This document shows, piece after piece, positions 30,287 to 42,200 of a stretch of DNA of 64,000 bases. Each line of letters opens with the position of its first letter. The stretch's first letter is position 1. The position numbers and the translations under genes are program-made. The notes beneath the pieces were generated by a model. That model saw only the letters and a list, made by a program, of their open reading frames with translations. It made no database searches and was not told where the DNA came from. The stretch is from Gracilaria domingensis (lineage: Eukaryota; Rhodophyta; Florideophyceae; Gracilariales; Gracilariaceae): the NCBI GenBank assembly GCA_022539475.1, contig VCMS01000089.1, forward strand, positions 186,001 to 250,000. Direction: 5' to 3'.

Positions 30287-32902
30287 ATGTTCTTGTCCTT
30301 GTATGTTTTCCTGCTGCTTAGCTTCGCATTTACCAGTTCCGCCGCCCCAATCCCTTCCCCAGCGCCTCCCCGCCCGTATCCAGTCCCGTCCACGCGTTTC
30401 TATCTGTCCAACGTAACCGGCACTGCCCGCTACTTTACTCTTGAAAAGCCTGTGCATCCGTCCGTCATTGGCTCTATCCGCCCCAGTCTGCGCCATCCAG
30501 TAGTACCTCCTCCAAACCAACATCCGCGCGTCCTCGTGTCTGCCGATGAGTGGAATGCCCTTCTTGCCCGTCATGCTGATCCTGCGTATTTTAACAAAGC
30601 CAATACCTGGTCTAAATCGCTCATAGACTTGACAGTCAAGCACGGTCCTAACGCCTCCATCGTCCACACGCTTGCCGATCTTGAACGACAGCGTCGCACA
30701 GATGTCTTCACCGCCAAGGCAATCGTGCACTTTTCGTCCAAGACTGAGTTTGAACGCTATCGACGCTCCTTGAAACCGCTCGCAGACCATCTCAAACTCA
30801 TGACAGAGGCTGACTCACACTCCCTCTTCCTGTGTGCCTTCTGGGCTCAGGTCGCTGAAAAACTCCCAGCCCATCAGCGCTTTCTCGATGCCACTGTCGT
30901 CGATACATGTACTCATGCCACTGTTGCGTGGGCAAAAGTGCTCATGGCTCATCGTACCTACCATTGCAACCCGTCGTGCTCCGTGACAGACCGCGATGCT
31001 GAAAAAGCTTACCTTTGGAACTATGATTCCATCTGGGAAGTCAGTAACGATTGGTATACAGCTGGAGCCACTCTTGCTCTTGCTTATGATGTCCTGCACC
31101 ATAGATTGTCCGATGCTCAGCGTCAAGTCGTCCGTTCGGCACTTGCCCTACTTGTCATGAAGCGATGGACGTGGGGTGTTGTAGACCAAAACAGTGCCAA
31201 GTACCCGGATGCCGAGACTCATCCTCATCGAATCGTCAGTAATTGGGGCATGTATCACTCGCACTTGTACATTACAAATCTTGCAATTGAAGGCGAATCC
31301 GGTTTCGTGCCTTACGCACAGCATGTCCTCACTGAAACCGACTCCACTGGCTTCAATCACAAAATGAATCGCAAGTTTGAAGCACTCATTAACGCCTACA
31401 TGAGTCACTCAGTGTACCCGGATGGCTCCAGCTTTGAAGATGGATATACCTACCATACTGCGTTCCGAGAGGGCTCACTAGCGTTTCTTGCCGCCCACAG
31501 ACGTGGTCATAATCTTCTCGACACGCCAAGATTCAGAAACATCATTCACAACGTAGCCCAGATGTTTGAGCCTTGGCAGTGTGCCCCTCTTGTAGGGCAT
31601 TCCAGCGGCGGTGGTCAAGGCTATCCAGCATATGTAGGGCTACTGCGCTACGCGTATCCAGATGGCGTTCTCCCGCGCATGGTTTGGGCGCAACGTTTCG
31701 GTAAGAACTTCACCAACGACGCCAACTGTCGCATTTGGTGGACACAAACAATGACACAAATGGTATTCTTTGGTGACGAACACAGGCAGGACCTTTCCAA
31801 AGTGGCGGATGCGCCCGAATCCCTTCCAGCGGATGCAAAGAAACACTTTCCGTTGGCATATGTAGCGACGAGGAGAGGCCTCATCATCATGCGATCAACG
31901 TATTCCCAAATGTCGTCGTACATGCACTTTGATGCCCGCCCAGATTCGTTCTATCTCGGGCATGACAACGCTGACCGGGGTATAGTAACATTCTCTGCCA
32001 TGAAACAAAGATGGATTGATGACCTCCCTTGGAAGGAAAACATTGACTCACGAAAGCACAGTCTGCTGCACGTCGACGGTATTGCACAAGCTGTCAAAGC
32101 CCCGTCAGTGACAATACTGAAGGCCGTGGATTCTCTGTCCTCTTCGATAGCCTCCGCCGACCTAACGTACACCTACAATATCCAGTGGGCCCAAGCATGG
32201 CAAGGACCAAATATCGGCACGGCCGACGTCGTGGAGTATAGGAAGGACGGCTCTTCATATGAGAAGAAGTACTCGTTTCCGGATGCTGAGGTTAATAGTC
32301 CGTGGGATCTTGGGTGGCCCATGGAGGACGACGCATCTGATATTGGGTTCAGTCGAAACATGACAATGAACGGAAACCCCGAGATAGCAGCCTTTGGTAT
32401 GAATGAATGGAGGAGACATTATCGCGCGCAGCACCTGGAGCACTTGGTCCGCTCTGTGATCATGGCCAGGTCAGAAGACGATGACGTCGGATATGGAATA
32501 CTGGTAGACAGCGTGTCAGCTGGACCTGGCAGCCATACTTTTGAATCATATCTGATTCTCGACGATGATGTGAACGTGGAGAAGTCATCGTCCAAGTGTG
32601 AAGGAAACCAGTGCAAGGTCGCGCTTGTATCGAACACAGGTCAACTTCTGGATGTACATGTCCTGGCTTTGGGCAACCAAGTGAGTTTTCGGGTGGAAGA
32701 GTTCGATGGCCACAAAAGACTTATTGTCAAGAGTGTACGGGATACGTCCGAAGAGCTCTGGATTGCCTTTCGTCCTAGAACAAGAGATCCAAGCGATTTC
32801 AGCATTGCACGTGACGGTGACGAAGTAAAGCTTTCGTCGTTGGGAAATAGCAGGTACTACCGGGTACGGGAGTCTGACCGTACAGTCATAGAGAAATTGT
32901 GA
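30287..32902 (+). CDS. Secreted heparinase II/III-fold protein, full length
   Basis: 871 aa from ATG 30287. Signal peptide MFLSLYVFLLLSFAFTSSA, then a Pro-rich linker. HPRVLVSADEW (about residue 80) opens the helical toroid, with NDWYTAGATLALAYDVL, SNWGMYHSHLYITNLAIEGE, YPDGSSFEDGYTYHTAFREG and LLDTPRFRN. The second half (from about 520) has the MHFDARPDSFYLGHDNADRG segment at the position where heparinase-like and epimerase enzymes carry an active-site His in the beta-sandwich, then beta-rich sequence to the end. Substrate not determined. Relatives include bacterial lyases and animal dermatan sulfate epimerase. In a carrageenan- or agar-making alga a galactan-modifying enzyme (for example galactose-sulfurylase-like) is a hypothesis only. 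Paralogue of the gene at 1-1826, opposite strand. No intron. Confidence 0.8.
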   Translation: MFLSLYVFLLLSFAFTSSAAPIPSPAPPRPYPVPSTRFYLSNVTGTARYFTLEKPVHPSVIGSIRPSLRHPVVPPPNQHPRVLVSADEWNALLARHADPAYFNKANTWSKSLIDLTVKHGPNASIVHTLADLERQRRTDVFTAKAIVHFSSKTEFERYRRSLKPLADHLKLMTEADSHSLFLCAFWAQVAEKLPAHQRFLDATVVDTCTHATVAWAKVLMAHRTYHCNPSCSVTDRDAEKAYLWNYDSIWEVSNDWYTAGATLALAYDVLHHRLSDAQRQVVRSALALLVMKRWTWGVVDQNSAKYPDAETHPHRIVSNWGMYHSHLYITNLAIEGESGFVPYAQHVLTETDSTGFNHKMNRKFEALINAYMSHSVYPDGSSFEDGYTYHTAFREGSLAFLAAHRRGHNLLDTPRFRNIIHNVAQMFEPWQCAPLVGHSSGGGQGYPAYVGLLRYAYPDGVLPRMVWAQRFGKNFTNDANCRIWWTQTMTQMVFFGDEHRQDLSKVADAPESLPADAKKHFPLAYVATRRGLIIMRSTYSQMSSYMHFDARPDSFYLGHDNADRGIVTFSAMKQRWIDDLPWKENIDSRKHSLLHVDGIAQAVKAPSVTILKAVDSLSSSIASADLTYTYNIQWAQAWQGPNIGTADVVEYRKDGSSYEKKYSFPDAEVNSPWDLGWPMEDDASDIGFSRNMTMNGNPEIAAFGMNEWRRHYRAQHLEHLVRSVIMARSEDDDVGYGILVDSVSAGPGSHTFESYLILDDDVNVEKSSSKCEGNQCKVALVSNTGQLLDVHVLALGNQVSFRVEEFDGHKRLIVKSVRDTSEELWIAFRPRTRDPSDFSIARDGDEVKLSSLGNSRYYRVRESDRTVIEKL

Positions 32903-33205
32903 AGCTGTGATTCAAACAAGAGCTAGCTGTGTTCCTTCTTGTCCAGCGAAATCGTGAATTCTGCACAAAAATCAGGTCACTGAGCGCAAGTTGCACAGTT
33001 CACGTAGTCCCCGAAAACCTTCTAGATGGTTACCAAAAATAAACACCCACCAGTGTCGAACCGTCTCCACATCTCCAACAAGCTGCCCTGCCTTCTTCCA
33101 CGGTGGACCTCAGCGTGATTAACTTCGTTTCATTTCAAATTTGCAGAACAGATATGGTCTAGAACGAACGGGACCTTTATTTAAGGGTATTTCTACTCAC
33201 GTTGA
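32903..33205. other. Intergenic, nothing recognised
   Basis: About 300 bp between the heparinase-like gene and the LINE-like remnant. No signal beyond a tttatttaa stretch near 33177. Confidence 0.5.
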
Positions 33206-34207
33206 TTACGCATAAGCTACGTGGGCGTTATTGGATAACAGCCAGCGACGCCGGTTAACAGCGGCTGCTGTCAGCTGCAGTACCGTTCGTTCCAGAAGCA
33301 ACACCAGCGCGTAGTACTCAGTAATGGGATTTGTGCCTCGTACGCTACTGACGTACTCCGCTACGCGACGTGAAAAGTTTCTTCCAGAGTTACCGAGCGC
33401 GCCATGTACATCGAAGGCGAAAGCAACGAAGTCCATATTGTCTGTGATGCATAGGGCGCTGTACTTCGCGCGCTTGGCGGCCTCCGCTTTCGATGCTGCA
33501 CCTCCTGCTGTTTTAGAAGCAGCGACTGTGTAGGTTCGACTATCGTCACTTAATTTCCCTGGACGCAAGAGGGACATGGCTTCTCAAAGAAAAGAGGCTC
33601 TCCCAGTTTGAGGTCGATCATGGTTTTGAATATTTCTGGAGGCGGTGACGGGTTATGAACGGGGTGTTTAAAAGATGTAAAGCATAATGACGCTTCAACC
33701 GAGCACACTGAATTCAAACGAGCACGTTTTAACCATGATACATGGGAGATCTGCCGCAGCGTGTTTTGAAGCGCTGCTAGATGAACCACTATTGCATCTT
33801 GATAAAGATGCTGTAGCTTTGGTATTGATCCGTTTTCATCCGCTCTGGCGGTCAGGGAATCAAAGGAAAATTCGTCGGGGAGACCAAAGGAAGATTTCAG
33901 GACGGCTGTTATTTGTGCAAGTCGAACAAAGTGTGTGGGAACCATGTGAAAGAGGTGCAGGGCGTTCTGAATTTCGCCATTGACTAGTGACCATGCCGCC
34001 ATGAATGAAGAGATAAAGGCAGCCCGGCGTAGCCATCTTGCACTGGAAAGACCAAGATCGCCTTTGCTGTATGGTCTAGGATCAGAGTCGAACATAAAAT
34101 TTCGTTTGAAACAAGTTGTAATGTCGTATATAGCATTCACATCGTTAATTTCACAAGAAACAGCACTCTCTCCCAGCAGTAAAGCTTGCAAGCAGTATGA
34201 GCCAAAC
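33206..34207 (-). mobile_element. LINE-like retroelement remnant, C-terminal part of the reverse transcriptase ORF
   Basis: Two minus-strand frames cover 34191-33550 and 33577-33206, with one frame change near 33550-33577. The first holds DLGLSSARWLRRAAFISSFM, like the GGLGLRS-x-AAY block after the RT domain of algal and fungal non-LTR elements. The second ends with AAKRAKYSALC followed by FVAFAFDVHGALG, like the K-x-x-KY / F-P-x-D-x-x-G tail of the same proteins. No RT catalytic YxDD part remains, so the 5' portion is lost. It abuts the tandem repeat at 34175. The assignment rests on weak similarity. Confidence 0.45.
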
Positions 34208-34990
34208 GTCCTTACAATTTATGCGCAAATCAGGTGTCGCGCGATTTTTGCACGACCAGGTGGCACATCAAAACCAGCAAAACTTTAGAACAAAAGCATA
34301 AAGCATATTTTGGACGTCCAATACGCTACATCAATGAAAATCAAACGTTTTGGACGTCCAGAAAACGGCAATGACATCAAGTACTCTACGCAGGTTACTG
34401 CGACACTTTACAGGGCGGCCGGAGGCCGCCTTCCGTTCTCTACCAGCACTAAGGCTCGCGAGCAATATGAGTAAAACCCCCTTAACATTTATGTGCAAAA
34501 CAGGGGTCGCCCGATTTTCGCGTGATCACATGACACAGCACAATCAGCCACGTTTTAGAACAAAACCATATTTTCGACATCCAAAACGGTTACTCAAAAA
34601 AATCGAACGTTTTAGAGGTCCAAAAAACCGTAATGACATCAATTACTACACTCAGGTTACTGCAACATTTAACTAGGCGGCTTAGGGCCGCCTTCCCTTG
34701 TCTATCATCACTTAAGATTTCCTTTAGTACGAGCGAACTCCCATCAAAATGTATGCGCAAAACAGGGGTCGCGCCACTTTTGGATGATTGCGCATCACAG
34801 TAAACAACAAACCTATAAAACATAAACATATTTTCGACGTCCAAAACGTTGCCAAAATAAAAGCAAAGAGTTCTAAAACTTTGAACACCGGAATGACATC
34901 AACAACTCGCAAAGATTATTTTAACAGTCGATTCAAGACTTTTTCTATGCAACGTACTTTAAAAATACCATCCTAACTCTTTTCTATAAA
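34175..34990. repeat. Diverged tandem repeat, about 265-bp period, three units
   Basis: Units start near 34175, 34445 and 34706. Each has (a)tgcgcaaa-a-caggggtcgc near its start, then tttagaacaaaa, tattttcgacgtccaaaacg, and aatgacatcaa ... caggttactgc. Units 1 and 2 also share ggcggcc-ggccgcctt. Similarity between units looks moderate. The first unit overlaps the 5' end of the LINE-like remnant, so the array may derive from that element. Confidence 0.65.
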
Positions 34991-35591
34991 AAAGAGAAAA
35001 ATTGTGCTATGTCGCACTTTTGGATGCGTTGCCCAATTGAACCCTCTCATTAAATGTCAACTGCATTGCACAGCATTGTTTCATGGCGCTTGTAAGAGAT
35101 CGCAAAAACTTCTGAAAACAACGTTGCAGAACGAGAATATGAATCATACAATAAAATAAAGAAAGATCTTTACGATACATAGTGCTCAGTGTGGTCTTCA
35201 CAGAGGTCGTCAAAACTGCACAGAGAGAACATCTTCTTCTCCTACTGCTCGTATTTCGCACACAACAGCGACGCGATCACATGGCTGTTTTGTTCTTTGG
35301 CACGCGTCCAACAAGTCCGTTTGCCTCATATAAAAACGTAGAGACTAAAACATCAGCAATGTCTATATCACGCGATGTAATAGATTTTTACCCCGCCATC
35401 GAATTTTTTCAGTGTTTCCTTGACGTATTCAAATAAGTGGACGCAGTTCGCATTGCAGCAAAAAACGTTCCAGACAGAAACTGCAAAACCATGTACTTGA
35501 CCGTCTCGTCATCGACCATGGATTGTCTCTTGCTCAGAAGAACATTTTCAGGGTAGCTAAGGCAAAGAAGAGAATTGACTTCCGCCAGAAA
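34991..35591 (+). mobile_element. Left flank of copia element C (interrupted by B)
   Basis: At least the last ~150 bp (from about 35440) read in the same direction as the copia gag that resumes after the B insertion. The single agaaa copy at 35587-35591 is the left target duplication of B. I could not locate the copia 5' LTR, because its partner lies outside the window. The part left of 35440 is unassigned. Confidence 0.5.
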
Positions 35592-35843
35592 TGTAGTGCA
35601 ACGCTCATGTAGGAGGAATTTTGCTGGACTTAGTCATAATTCCCGTTCACGGGTTTGCCTGGTACACACCAGTATATGACTAGTAGTAACTAGTGGTTGC
35701 CATTGAGATGGTTTGGACAGATGGGACACGGTGGAGCTGATCGGAGGTTGGCTACTACACGTGGGCGTTTGCCACAACTATTTGGATGTTTAGTTAATAT
35801 TGTTTATTATTTTAAGTGAGGACAGTACTAAGTGCGACGGCGT
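35592..35843 (+). repeat. Element B 5' LTR, left portion
   Basis: Pairs with 58826-59074 of the 3' LTR at about 97% by eye. Interrupted after ggcgt by element A. Confidence 0.9.
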
Positions 35844-36659
35844 TGTAGTGCAACGCGATTGCGGGACTCCTTCGCTGATGCGATTCATAACATGCACGGC
35901 GATGCCGGGAGGTGGTGGCACACAGTATGAGTAACTGGTGAGATCAGCCCATTCTTGGGTATACTTAATATTAGAATTAGTGTTATGAGGCGCACGGCTT
36001 AGCCGGTGGGTCACACACGTGTGGGAAGTTTGCACCCATTAGTTGGGGTATTTTAGATGTTTATTCTAGATATTTTCGCTACACCGCTTGACAGTGGGTT
36101 GGCACTCTACACTACTTAGTAGGTTGAGCTGCACCCATTGTCGGGGAAGTAAACGGACCAACCGAGTGTTCGGCTCTGATGTTTCACCCTTGGTGACCGA
36201 TATCCTCCTCCCGGAGAGTCGACACCTTGTGCAGGGCTCATCATCCGCCTCGCGGCATCATTAACACCACTACCGCTTTCGCGTGTTTACTTTGTGTGTG
36301 TTTTCTTTATTTCTGTCCCTGTTATACAGGTAGCACTACTTGGTGTACCGGTGCATACCGTTCGTGGCTCGACACACTCGCGTGGGTTATTACCGCTCTC
36401 GCGTGTCATCGCCACACTCGTGGGTACCGCGTGCTACGCACGTGACGCTACTGCCGACTTGTGTCGTGTGTTCTCTACCGCTGGACGCTTCTTCTTCGCC
36501 GCTTCGCTCCCTCCATTACTTGGGAAGGGTCGACCCCGGTCTTACACCCGGCATTGCCGTGTCGTACCTGTGGGAGCGCTCTACTGCTGTGCTCGCCTCT
36601 TGAGAGAGGGTCTGAACCGCCTTTGCGTGTCTTTCCCCATCGCTGGGTTTTGCACAACA
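35844..36659 (+). repeat. Element A 5' LTR (816 bp)
   Basis: Starts TGTAGTGCAACG and ends TTTTGCACAACA. Differs from the 3' copy at one position that I found (ttggggta here, ttgaggta there). It shares the TGTAGTGCAA terminus with element B, but the LTR bodies are otherwise unlike. Confidence 0.95.
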
Positions 36660-36661
36660 AT

Positions 36662-36673
36662 TGGTCTCCCGAC
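36662..36673 (+). other. Element A primer-binding site candidate
   Basis: Two bases after the LTR comes tggtctcccgac. Its first ten bases recur in element B (48745-48754). TGG matches the tRNA CCA end, implying a primer tRNA whose 3' end is CGGGAGACCA. This is not the initiator-Met site (tggtatcagagc) common in plant chromoviruses. Confidence 0.6.
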
Positions 36674-37099
36674 TTAGAAGTCGCGTTGATCCAGCAAGTT
36701 GGTTTTCTGATCAATTTCCGGTTTGCCGGTTCGTATCTGGTCGTGGAGATACACTACACAGTTTCTACTGGAAGGCTTTGCCGACAGACGTCGTGTTGGT
36801 ACTGCTTTCCTCATTTTGGGTTGTTGTTTGGACACGGTTTACTACCGGTGGCACTACCTATTTCCGTAGTGTGTGATTCCCGTCGGTACGGTTGTTGTCA
36901 CCCCGTTTGGGTTGTCTACTGTTCCCAGCAATCTGGTCGAATCAGCCCTAATTCCGTATACGGCTGTTCCCGTTGGTACGGTTGGTTCGTCCGATTTGTC
37001 GATTATCGTCACTCGTGTGAGGACGCTACACTCATTCGAGGTTAATTTGTTGTTTTGCTTTCCTGTTCCCAGTTTTCTGGTTGTATCTCGTCGTGGACG

Positions 37100-39184
37100 A
37101 TGGCGTCGGGCAAGCGCTCGAGCCCTACGAAGTCTCGCTCCGTTGGCTCTGGCTTGCCCCCACGTCTGCGGTCTGTTCCTGAACCCCTACAGGGTGATGG
37201 AAGGAAACCCGGAAACCGGAAACAGCCTGACAAGTCGTCTGACGCCCCAGTGGCTGGGCCCTCATCTGCTCCTTTGGAGGGTCTTATACCCGCTGTCGCG
37301 GCGAAGGATGCGCTCGTAAACGAGTTGGAGACTCAAGTTCGTGTGCTTGAGGCTCAGACTGCTGTCATGAGGAGTTCTCATGAAGCACTCGTTTCCGAGG
37401 TCGACACACTTCGTTTGAAGGTTGACGCAGCCCTCAACGGAGGTGTATCAGATGATCTACGTATTTTACGGAAGGATGTTAATGCCCTCTTGGAGGTTCT
37501 TCAAGGATATCCCGGTTTCACCGAGGAGGTTAACACGAAGTTCATTCGGATCCTTGGCCGTCTTGAGACGTTAGAGGCCACCATCCGTGAGGATGACGGC
37601 CCTGCTGCCGCCTCTGCGGGAGTGTCTCGTGGTACACGTGACCGGAAGTCCGGGAAGAGTCGCTCTAAGAAGAGGAATGTCGACGAGTATGAATCGGATT
37701 CGTCACAGTCTTCTGGTATTTCAAACCGCTCGGCGGGTTCCTTATCATCGAGCTCGTCAAGTGACGGTGAACGTCGCGCTCGTTCTACGCGTTCGCGGAG
37801 TTCTACGTCCACCTATGGTGTTGTTGGTACCCGGAAACGGGGGCGAAAGCACTCAGGTTTGAGGGAACTGGAGCCGACGAATCCCTTGTTCAAAAGGTTG
37901 TTATCTTACCGGTATTACCGTTTGGAAGATTCAAGTCTGAACCGGACGCCCCGTGGCACGGGTAAGGTGAAGGACTGCATCAAACGCATGTCCTTAACCT
38001 TTCGCAACCAGTTGTTCACTGGGGAGGATCCCATTCTGGTGCTTGACTTTCTTTCACGCTTTGTAGCGGAAGCTGACATCCTCGGCATGAGTGAGGGGCA
38101 AGCTTATGTTGCCTTACCGTATTTTCTACGTGGACTCGCTGAAGATCAGTATAACTCTGTAAGAGGTTCATCTCGCGCCTCTGAAGGAGGGGTCACCTGC
38201 TGGCCCGAAGCAGTGCAGTATTTGTTGCGCTCGTATGCGACAAATACCTCTATCGAGGAAGCAATCACCGCGTTGCGGGAGACGAAACAACGCCCGAAGG
38301 AGTCGGAAACCGAGTACTCGGTACGCCTGAATAAGGCATTCCACCGTTGTGGCAATGTTTACTCCTCAAACGAGCGCTGCACGCTGTTTATCAACGGATT
38401 GAATCCGGCTATTCGCACTCTGGTTGCCCAGCGACGGGAAGACCGGAAGAAGACTACCTATCTGGAGTTAGTGCAGTACGCGAAGGCGGAGGGAGACGCC
38501 TTGCGCGCACGCACCGGATACCGGGTTTCAACCAAGGCGTTGCACCTCGAAGGAGGGTCGTCATCGGCTTCACTGCTACCGCAGGACTTTTCTGGCCACG
38601 ATGTGGATAACTTACATCTCGCACAGGTGGACCTGAATTCTATTCCGACTACGGAGTTGCCTTCTACTTCAGAAGCCTCGTCGAAGACGGAAGATGCGCT
38701 GCTTTACGCAGACCGTCCACGCGTTCGCGGTCCTCAAGTACCCTATTCAGGGAGTCGTTACCAGCGACCTGGTTGGGTAGACCCGCGAACGGTGAAGTTC
38801 CAAGACCCACGGAGTTCCGGAAGACCACCCCTGATCTGTTTCACGTGTTACAACCACGGTCATGCAGCTCCGAACTGCAACCTCTCGATGAGGGAAATGC
38901 CCACGGTTGTGGCGAATTTTGAAGCGCTGACCCCCGCCGAACAGGCGTCAGTGCCGGTAACCGCATATCTGCGTGCGAAGGCTGAGTACCCCCGTAGGGT
39001 GTCTGCTGCAGAATTGGCTGCGTTACTGCACTCTGGTTCGACCCAGGTCAATGTTTCACCGGCTCAAGCCGTGGCGGCAACCGCTGTTGCGGGTAGTTCT
39101 GTCGCTGTTCCACAGGAATCTGTGAAGATGCCTGCTGCACAGGACGCCGTTCCCGTTAGAACGGATGGAACTCAGTTAAACTGA
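37100..39184 (+). CDS. Element A gag
   Basis: 694 aa from ATG 37100. Residues 1-100 are basic and Pro/Ser-rich. Helical segments (VNELETQVRVLEAQTAVM) come next, then a Ser/Arg-rich stretch. The capsid-like core lies around residues 270-480 and the zinc knuckle near residues 579-593 (C-x2-C-x4-H-x4-C, in CFTCYNHGHAAPNC). Element B encodes a clearly related gag. The next frame (pol) opens in the -1 phase before the gag stop, which suits the -1 recoding used by many Ty3/gypsy elements. Confidence 0.9.
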   Translation: MASGKRSSPTKSRSVGSGLPPRLRSVPEPLQGDGRKPGNRKQPDKSSDAPVAGPSSAPLEGLIPAVAAKDALVNELETQVRVLEAQTAVMRSSHEALVSEVDTLRLKVDAALNGGVSDDLRILRKDVNALLEVLQGYPGFTEEVNTKFIRILGRLETLEATIREDDGPAAASAGVSRGTRDRKSGKSRSKKRNVDEYESDSSQSSGISNRSAGSLSSSSSSDGERRARSTRSRSSTSTYGVVGTRKRGRKHSGLRELEPTNPLFKRLLSYRYYRLEDSSLNRTPRGTGKVKDCIKRMSLTFRNQLFTGEDPILVLDFLSRFVAEADILGMSEGQAYVALPYFLRGLAEDQYNSVRGSSRASEGGVTCWPEAVQYLLRSYATNTSIEEAITALRETKQRPKESETEYSVRLNKAFHRCGNVYSSNERCTLFINGLNPAIRTLVAQRREDRKKTTYLELVQYAKAEGDALRARTGYRVSTKALHLEGGSSSASLLPQDFSGHDVDNLHLAQVDLNSIPTTELPSTSEASSKTEDALLYADRPRVRGPQVPYSGSRYQRPGWVDPRTVKFQDPRSSGRPPLICFTCYNHGHAAPNCNLSMREMPTVVANFEALTPAEQASVPVTAYLRAKAEYPRRVSAAELAALLHSGSTQVNVSPAQAVAATAVAGSSVAVPQESVKMPAAQDAVPVRTDGTQLN

Positions 39185-39294
39185 GTACGGGAGTCTCCAA
39201 TGGAGAGGCGCCCGAGTCGAGGTCTACGGCGCCCGAGGCGTCACCGCCTCGCTCCCAGGTCAAAATCCTTTCGAGGAAACAGACCGTCTTAGAC

Positions 39295-42200
39295 GTGGAC
39301 TCTACCACCATCGGTGTGTTACGTCGCCCGTGGATACGGTTCAGGAACAACCGGATCCCGGATCGAGTCATGGTGCTGGCCAAGCGAAACTACAAGATAT
39401 TTGCTGACCTTGGCCTATCCACCCAGTATATGGTGCGTCATCTCTCTGTCTTGGATACAGGTGCTGGCCCCAACTTCATTGTTGAGTCGTTACTACCGCC
39501 GGAAGTCCGTTGTCGAATCCGCTCTGGACCCGTCATGGACGTGGCAGATGCTAACAATAACCCGTTACAAACGGCTGGAATGGTTTCACTGATTGTCAGG
39601 ATTGGTAACTGCATCGAGCAGGTAGAATTCATCGTCTGCAGGACGCTCGCTGCCCCTGTCATTCTAGGGTGTGACTTCTGCGACAGATATGTCGAAGCCA
39701 TACGACCGCGTGCGCGTGAAGTGGAAATGGAAGATGGTTCGGTTGTACCGATTGTTCGTCGCTCATTACGCCGAGCGTCAGCTAAGCTGGTACCACTACC
39801 CGCTCCTCTACAGGATTCCTCACCTCCGAAGGAGTCGCCGAAGCTCCGCGTAGCGCGTGCAATTTCTATTCCGCCAGAATCCCAGGTTTGGGTTGATGTT
39901 ACTGCCGCACCGCGTGGTTTGCGGGTTGTTCAACCATTGAACTCGTTATACGAGAAGTATCAGGTCGCGTTGGCGAACGGAGTTGTTCAAATCAACAGCG
40001 AACACCCCTTTCGGGTTATGTTGGCCAACTTTGGCAAGAAGCCCCAGTATCTGGTGAAGAACCAAGTAATTGGTACTGTCTTACCGCACCCTACGGCGCT
40101 TATCCCTACAAAGGTGACTGCCGCCGAGATGCTCGGGCTTGCTGAAGAACGCACTGGGGTGCTTCACCCTAAGGAGGGGGAGGGAGAATCGTCGCGCTCG
40201 TCTGCGTCGGACCCGTCCCAGACGGTTGAACACCCGTCCCAGACGGTTGAACACACGAATGACTCGGAAGCTAGGACCGTTCCTACGAGTTATGACAAGA
40301 TTGACCCTATCAAGGAGTTAGAAGAATTGAATCTCGGTCATGTACCGGTTTCACACCGTGAGAAGTTGCGCAACATGTTGCGAGAGTTTACACCAATGTG
40401 GGATGGTTCCCTCGGAGAGGTTTCAACTACGGAACACCGGATTGACCTCCTGCCGGAGACCAAGCCGATTGCTCAGCACCCTTACAGGGCAGGCCCGAAA
40501 GCACGGGAAGAGGAAGAGTTTCAGATCAACAAAATGCTCCGCGCTGGCGTGATAGAACCGGCTCAGTCGCCGTGGGCATCTCCAGTTGTACTGGCTCCGA
40601 AACCCGACGGGTCCTGGCGCTTTTGTATCGACTATCGTCGCTTGAACGATGTCACCGTCAAAGACGTGTACCCCATACCTCGTATGGACGAGTATATCGA
40701 CTCGCTTGGCGATGCTACTGTTTTCTCCACTTTGGATGCAAACTGGGGTTACTGGCAAGTACCAGTTAGACCGGAAGACCGTGACAAGACCGCGTTTACC
40801 TGTCATTCAGGACTATACCGCTTTAAGCGTATGCCGTTCGGGTTAACGAACGCCCCCGCTACGTTTCAGCGTGCTCTGGACATTTTGTTAGCTCGCTTCA
40901 AATGGCGGAGTTGCTTGGTATACCTCGATGACATCATCGTGTTTTCCAACAGTTTGGACGATCACCTCGAACATGTTCGGGAGATAATGACCGCTTTGCG
41001 GGATGCTGGAATTACTCTCAAATTGAGGAAGTGTGAGTTTTTCACTCACTCAGTGAAGTATCTGGGCCATGTCATACGTCCAGGACGGTTACTGATCGAG
41101 GAAGCTCGCGTGAAGTCCCTCAAAGAGGCGAAGCACCCCACTACACAGACAGAGCTACGCTCCTTTCTAGGGCTATGCAACGTTTATAGACGGTTCATTT
41201 CTCGCTTCGCGAAGATCGCGGGACCGCTCAACGAACTCCTGAAGAAGGGACAACCGCCCAAATTGGGACCACTTACCCCCACGCAAGTGGAGGCCTTCAA
41301 CTCTCTTAAAGAGGCTGTTACCACGGCACCCGTGTTAGCGTTACCAAAGAACGGGTTGCCGTACACCGTGGATACGGATTCGAGCGATTACCAAATTGGC
41401 TGCGCTCTCTTTCAGACTACACCCGAAGGGGAACGCAAACCAATTGGCTATTGGTCTCGTACACTCAACGTGCACGAGCGCAATTACTCGGTATCCGAGA
41501 AGGAGTGTCTCGCCATGGTATGGGCTTTGCAGACTCTACGACCATATCTTATGGGTGTGCACTTTACCGTCAATACGGATCATTCCGCCTTGCGTTGGTT
41601 AATGTCAGTCACGGAGCCTTCCGGACGCTTAATGCGTTGGCGTCTTCGGCTTGCCGAGTTTGACTACGAGGTCACCTATAAGAAGGGTTGTTTAAACGCG
41701 CAAGCGGATGCTCTTTCACGTCTAGGAACTGAAGGTGAAGCTTTACCCGTCGATGACGAGGATGAAGATATCCCCTGTTTCCTCATGGAGGAGGGTGATG
41801 AAGACTACGACATCGTGTCGGACGACATCTGTGATGATTTGCTCGTCGCAGACGGTGAAGACCCGGAATCCGGTACATTCGTCCTTATTACTCCAGAAGA
41901 GCTGGTGCGGGAACAGCAATCTGACCCGTTCTGTACGAGGATACGCTCCCAAATTAATGGTGGTGCTAACATCCCGTTCGGGGTCAACACACAAGGTTAC
42001 CTCGTCAGAGTGGTTCGTTCTACCCCACAGATTGTGGTTCCTCACTCCTTACAAACAAGGGTATTGCATCTCTCGCATCACTCGCGGATGGCTTCCCATC
42101 CGGGTGCTAAGCGGTTATACACGACACTGCGTCGGGATTTCTACTGGCCCGCGTTAGCGTTGGACTGCTACACCACCGTGAAGGCGTGTACACATTGTGC

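Noticed and set aside
35844-36659. Short frames inside the LTRs of element A that recur in both copies
   Set aside because: They repeat only because the LTRs are near-identical; not conserved in element B.
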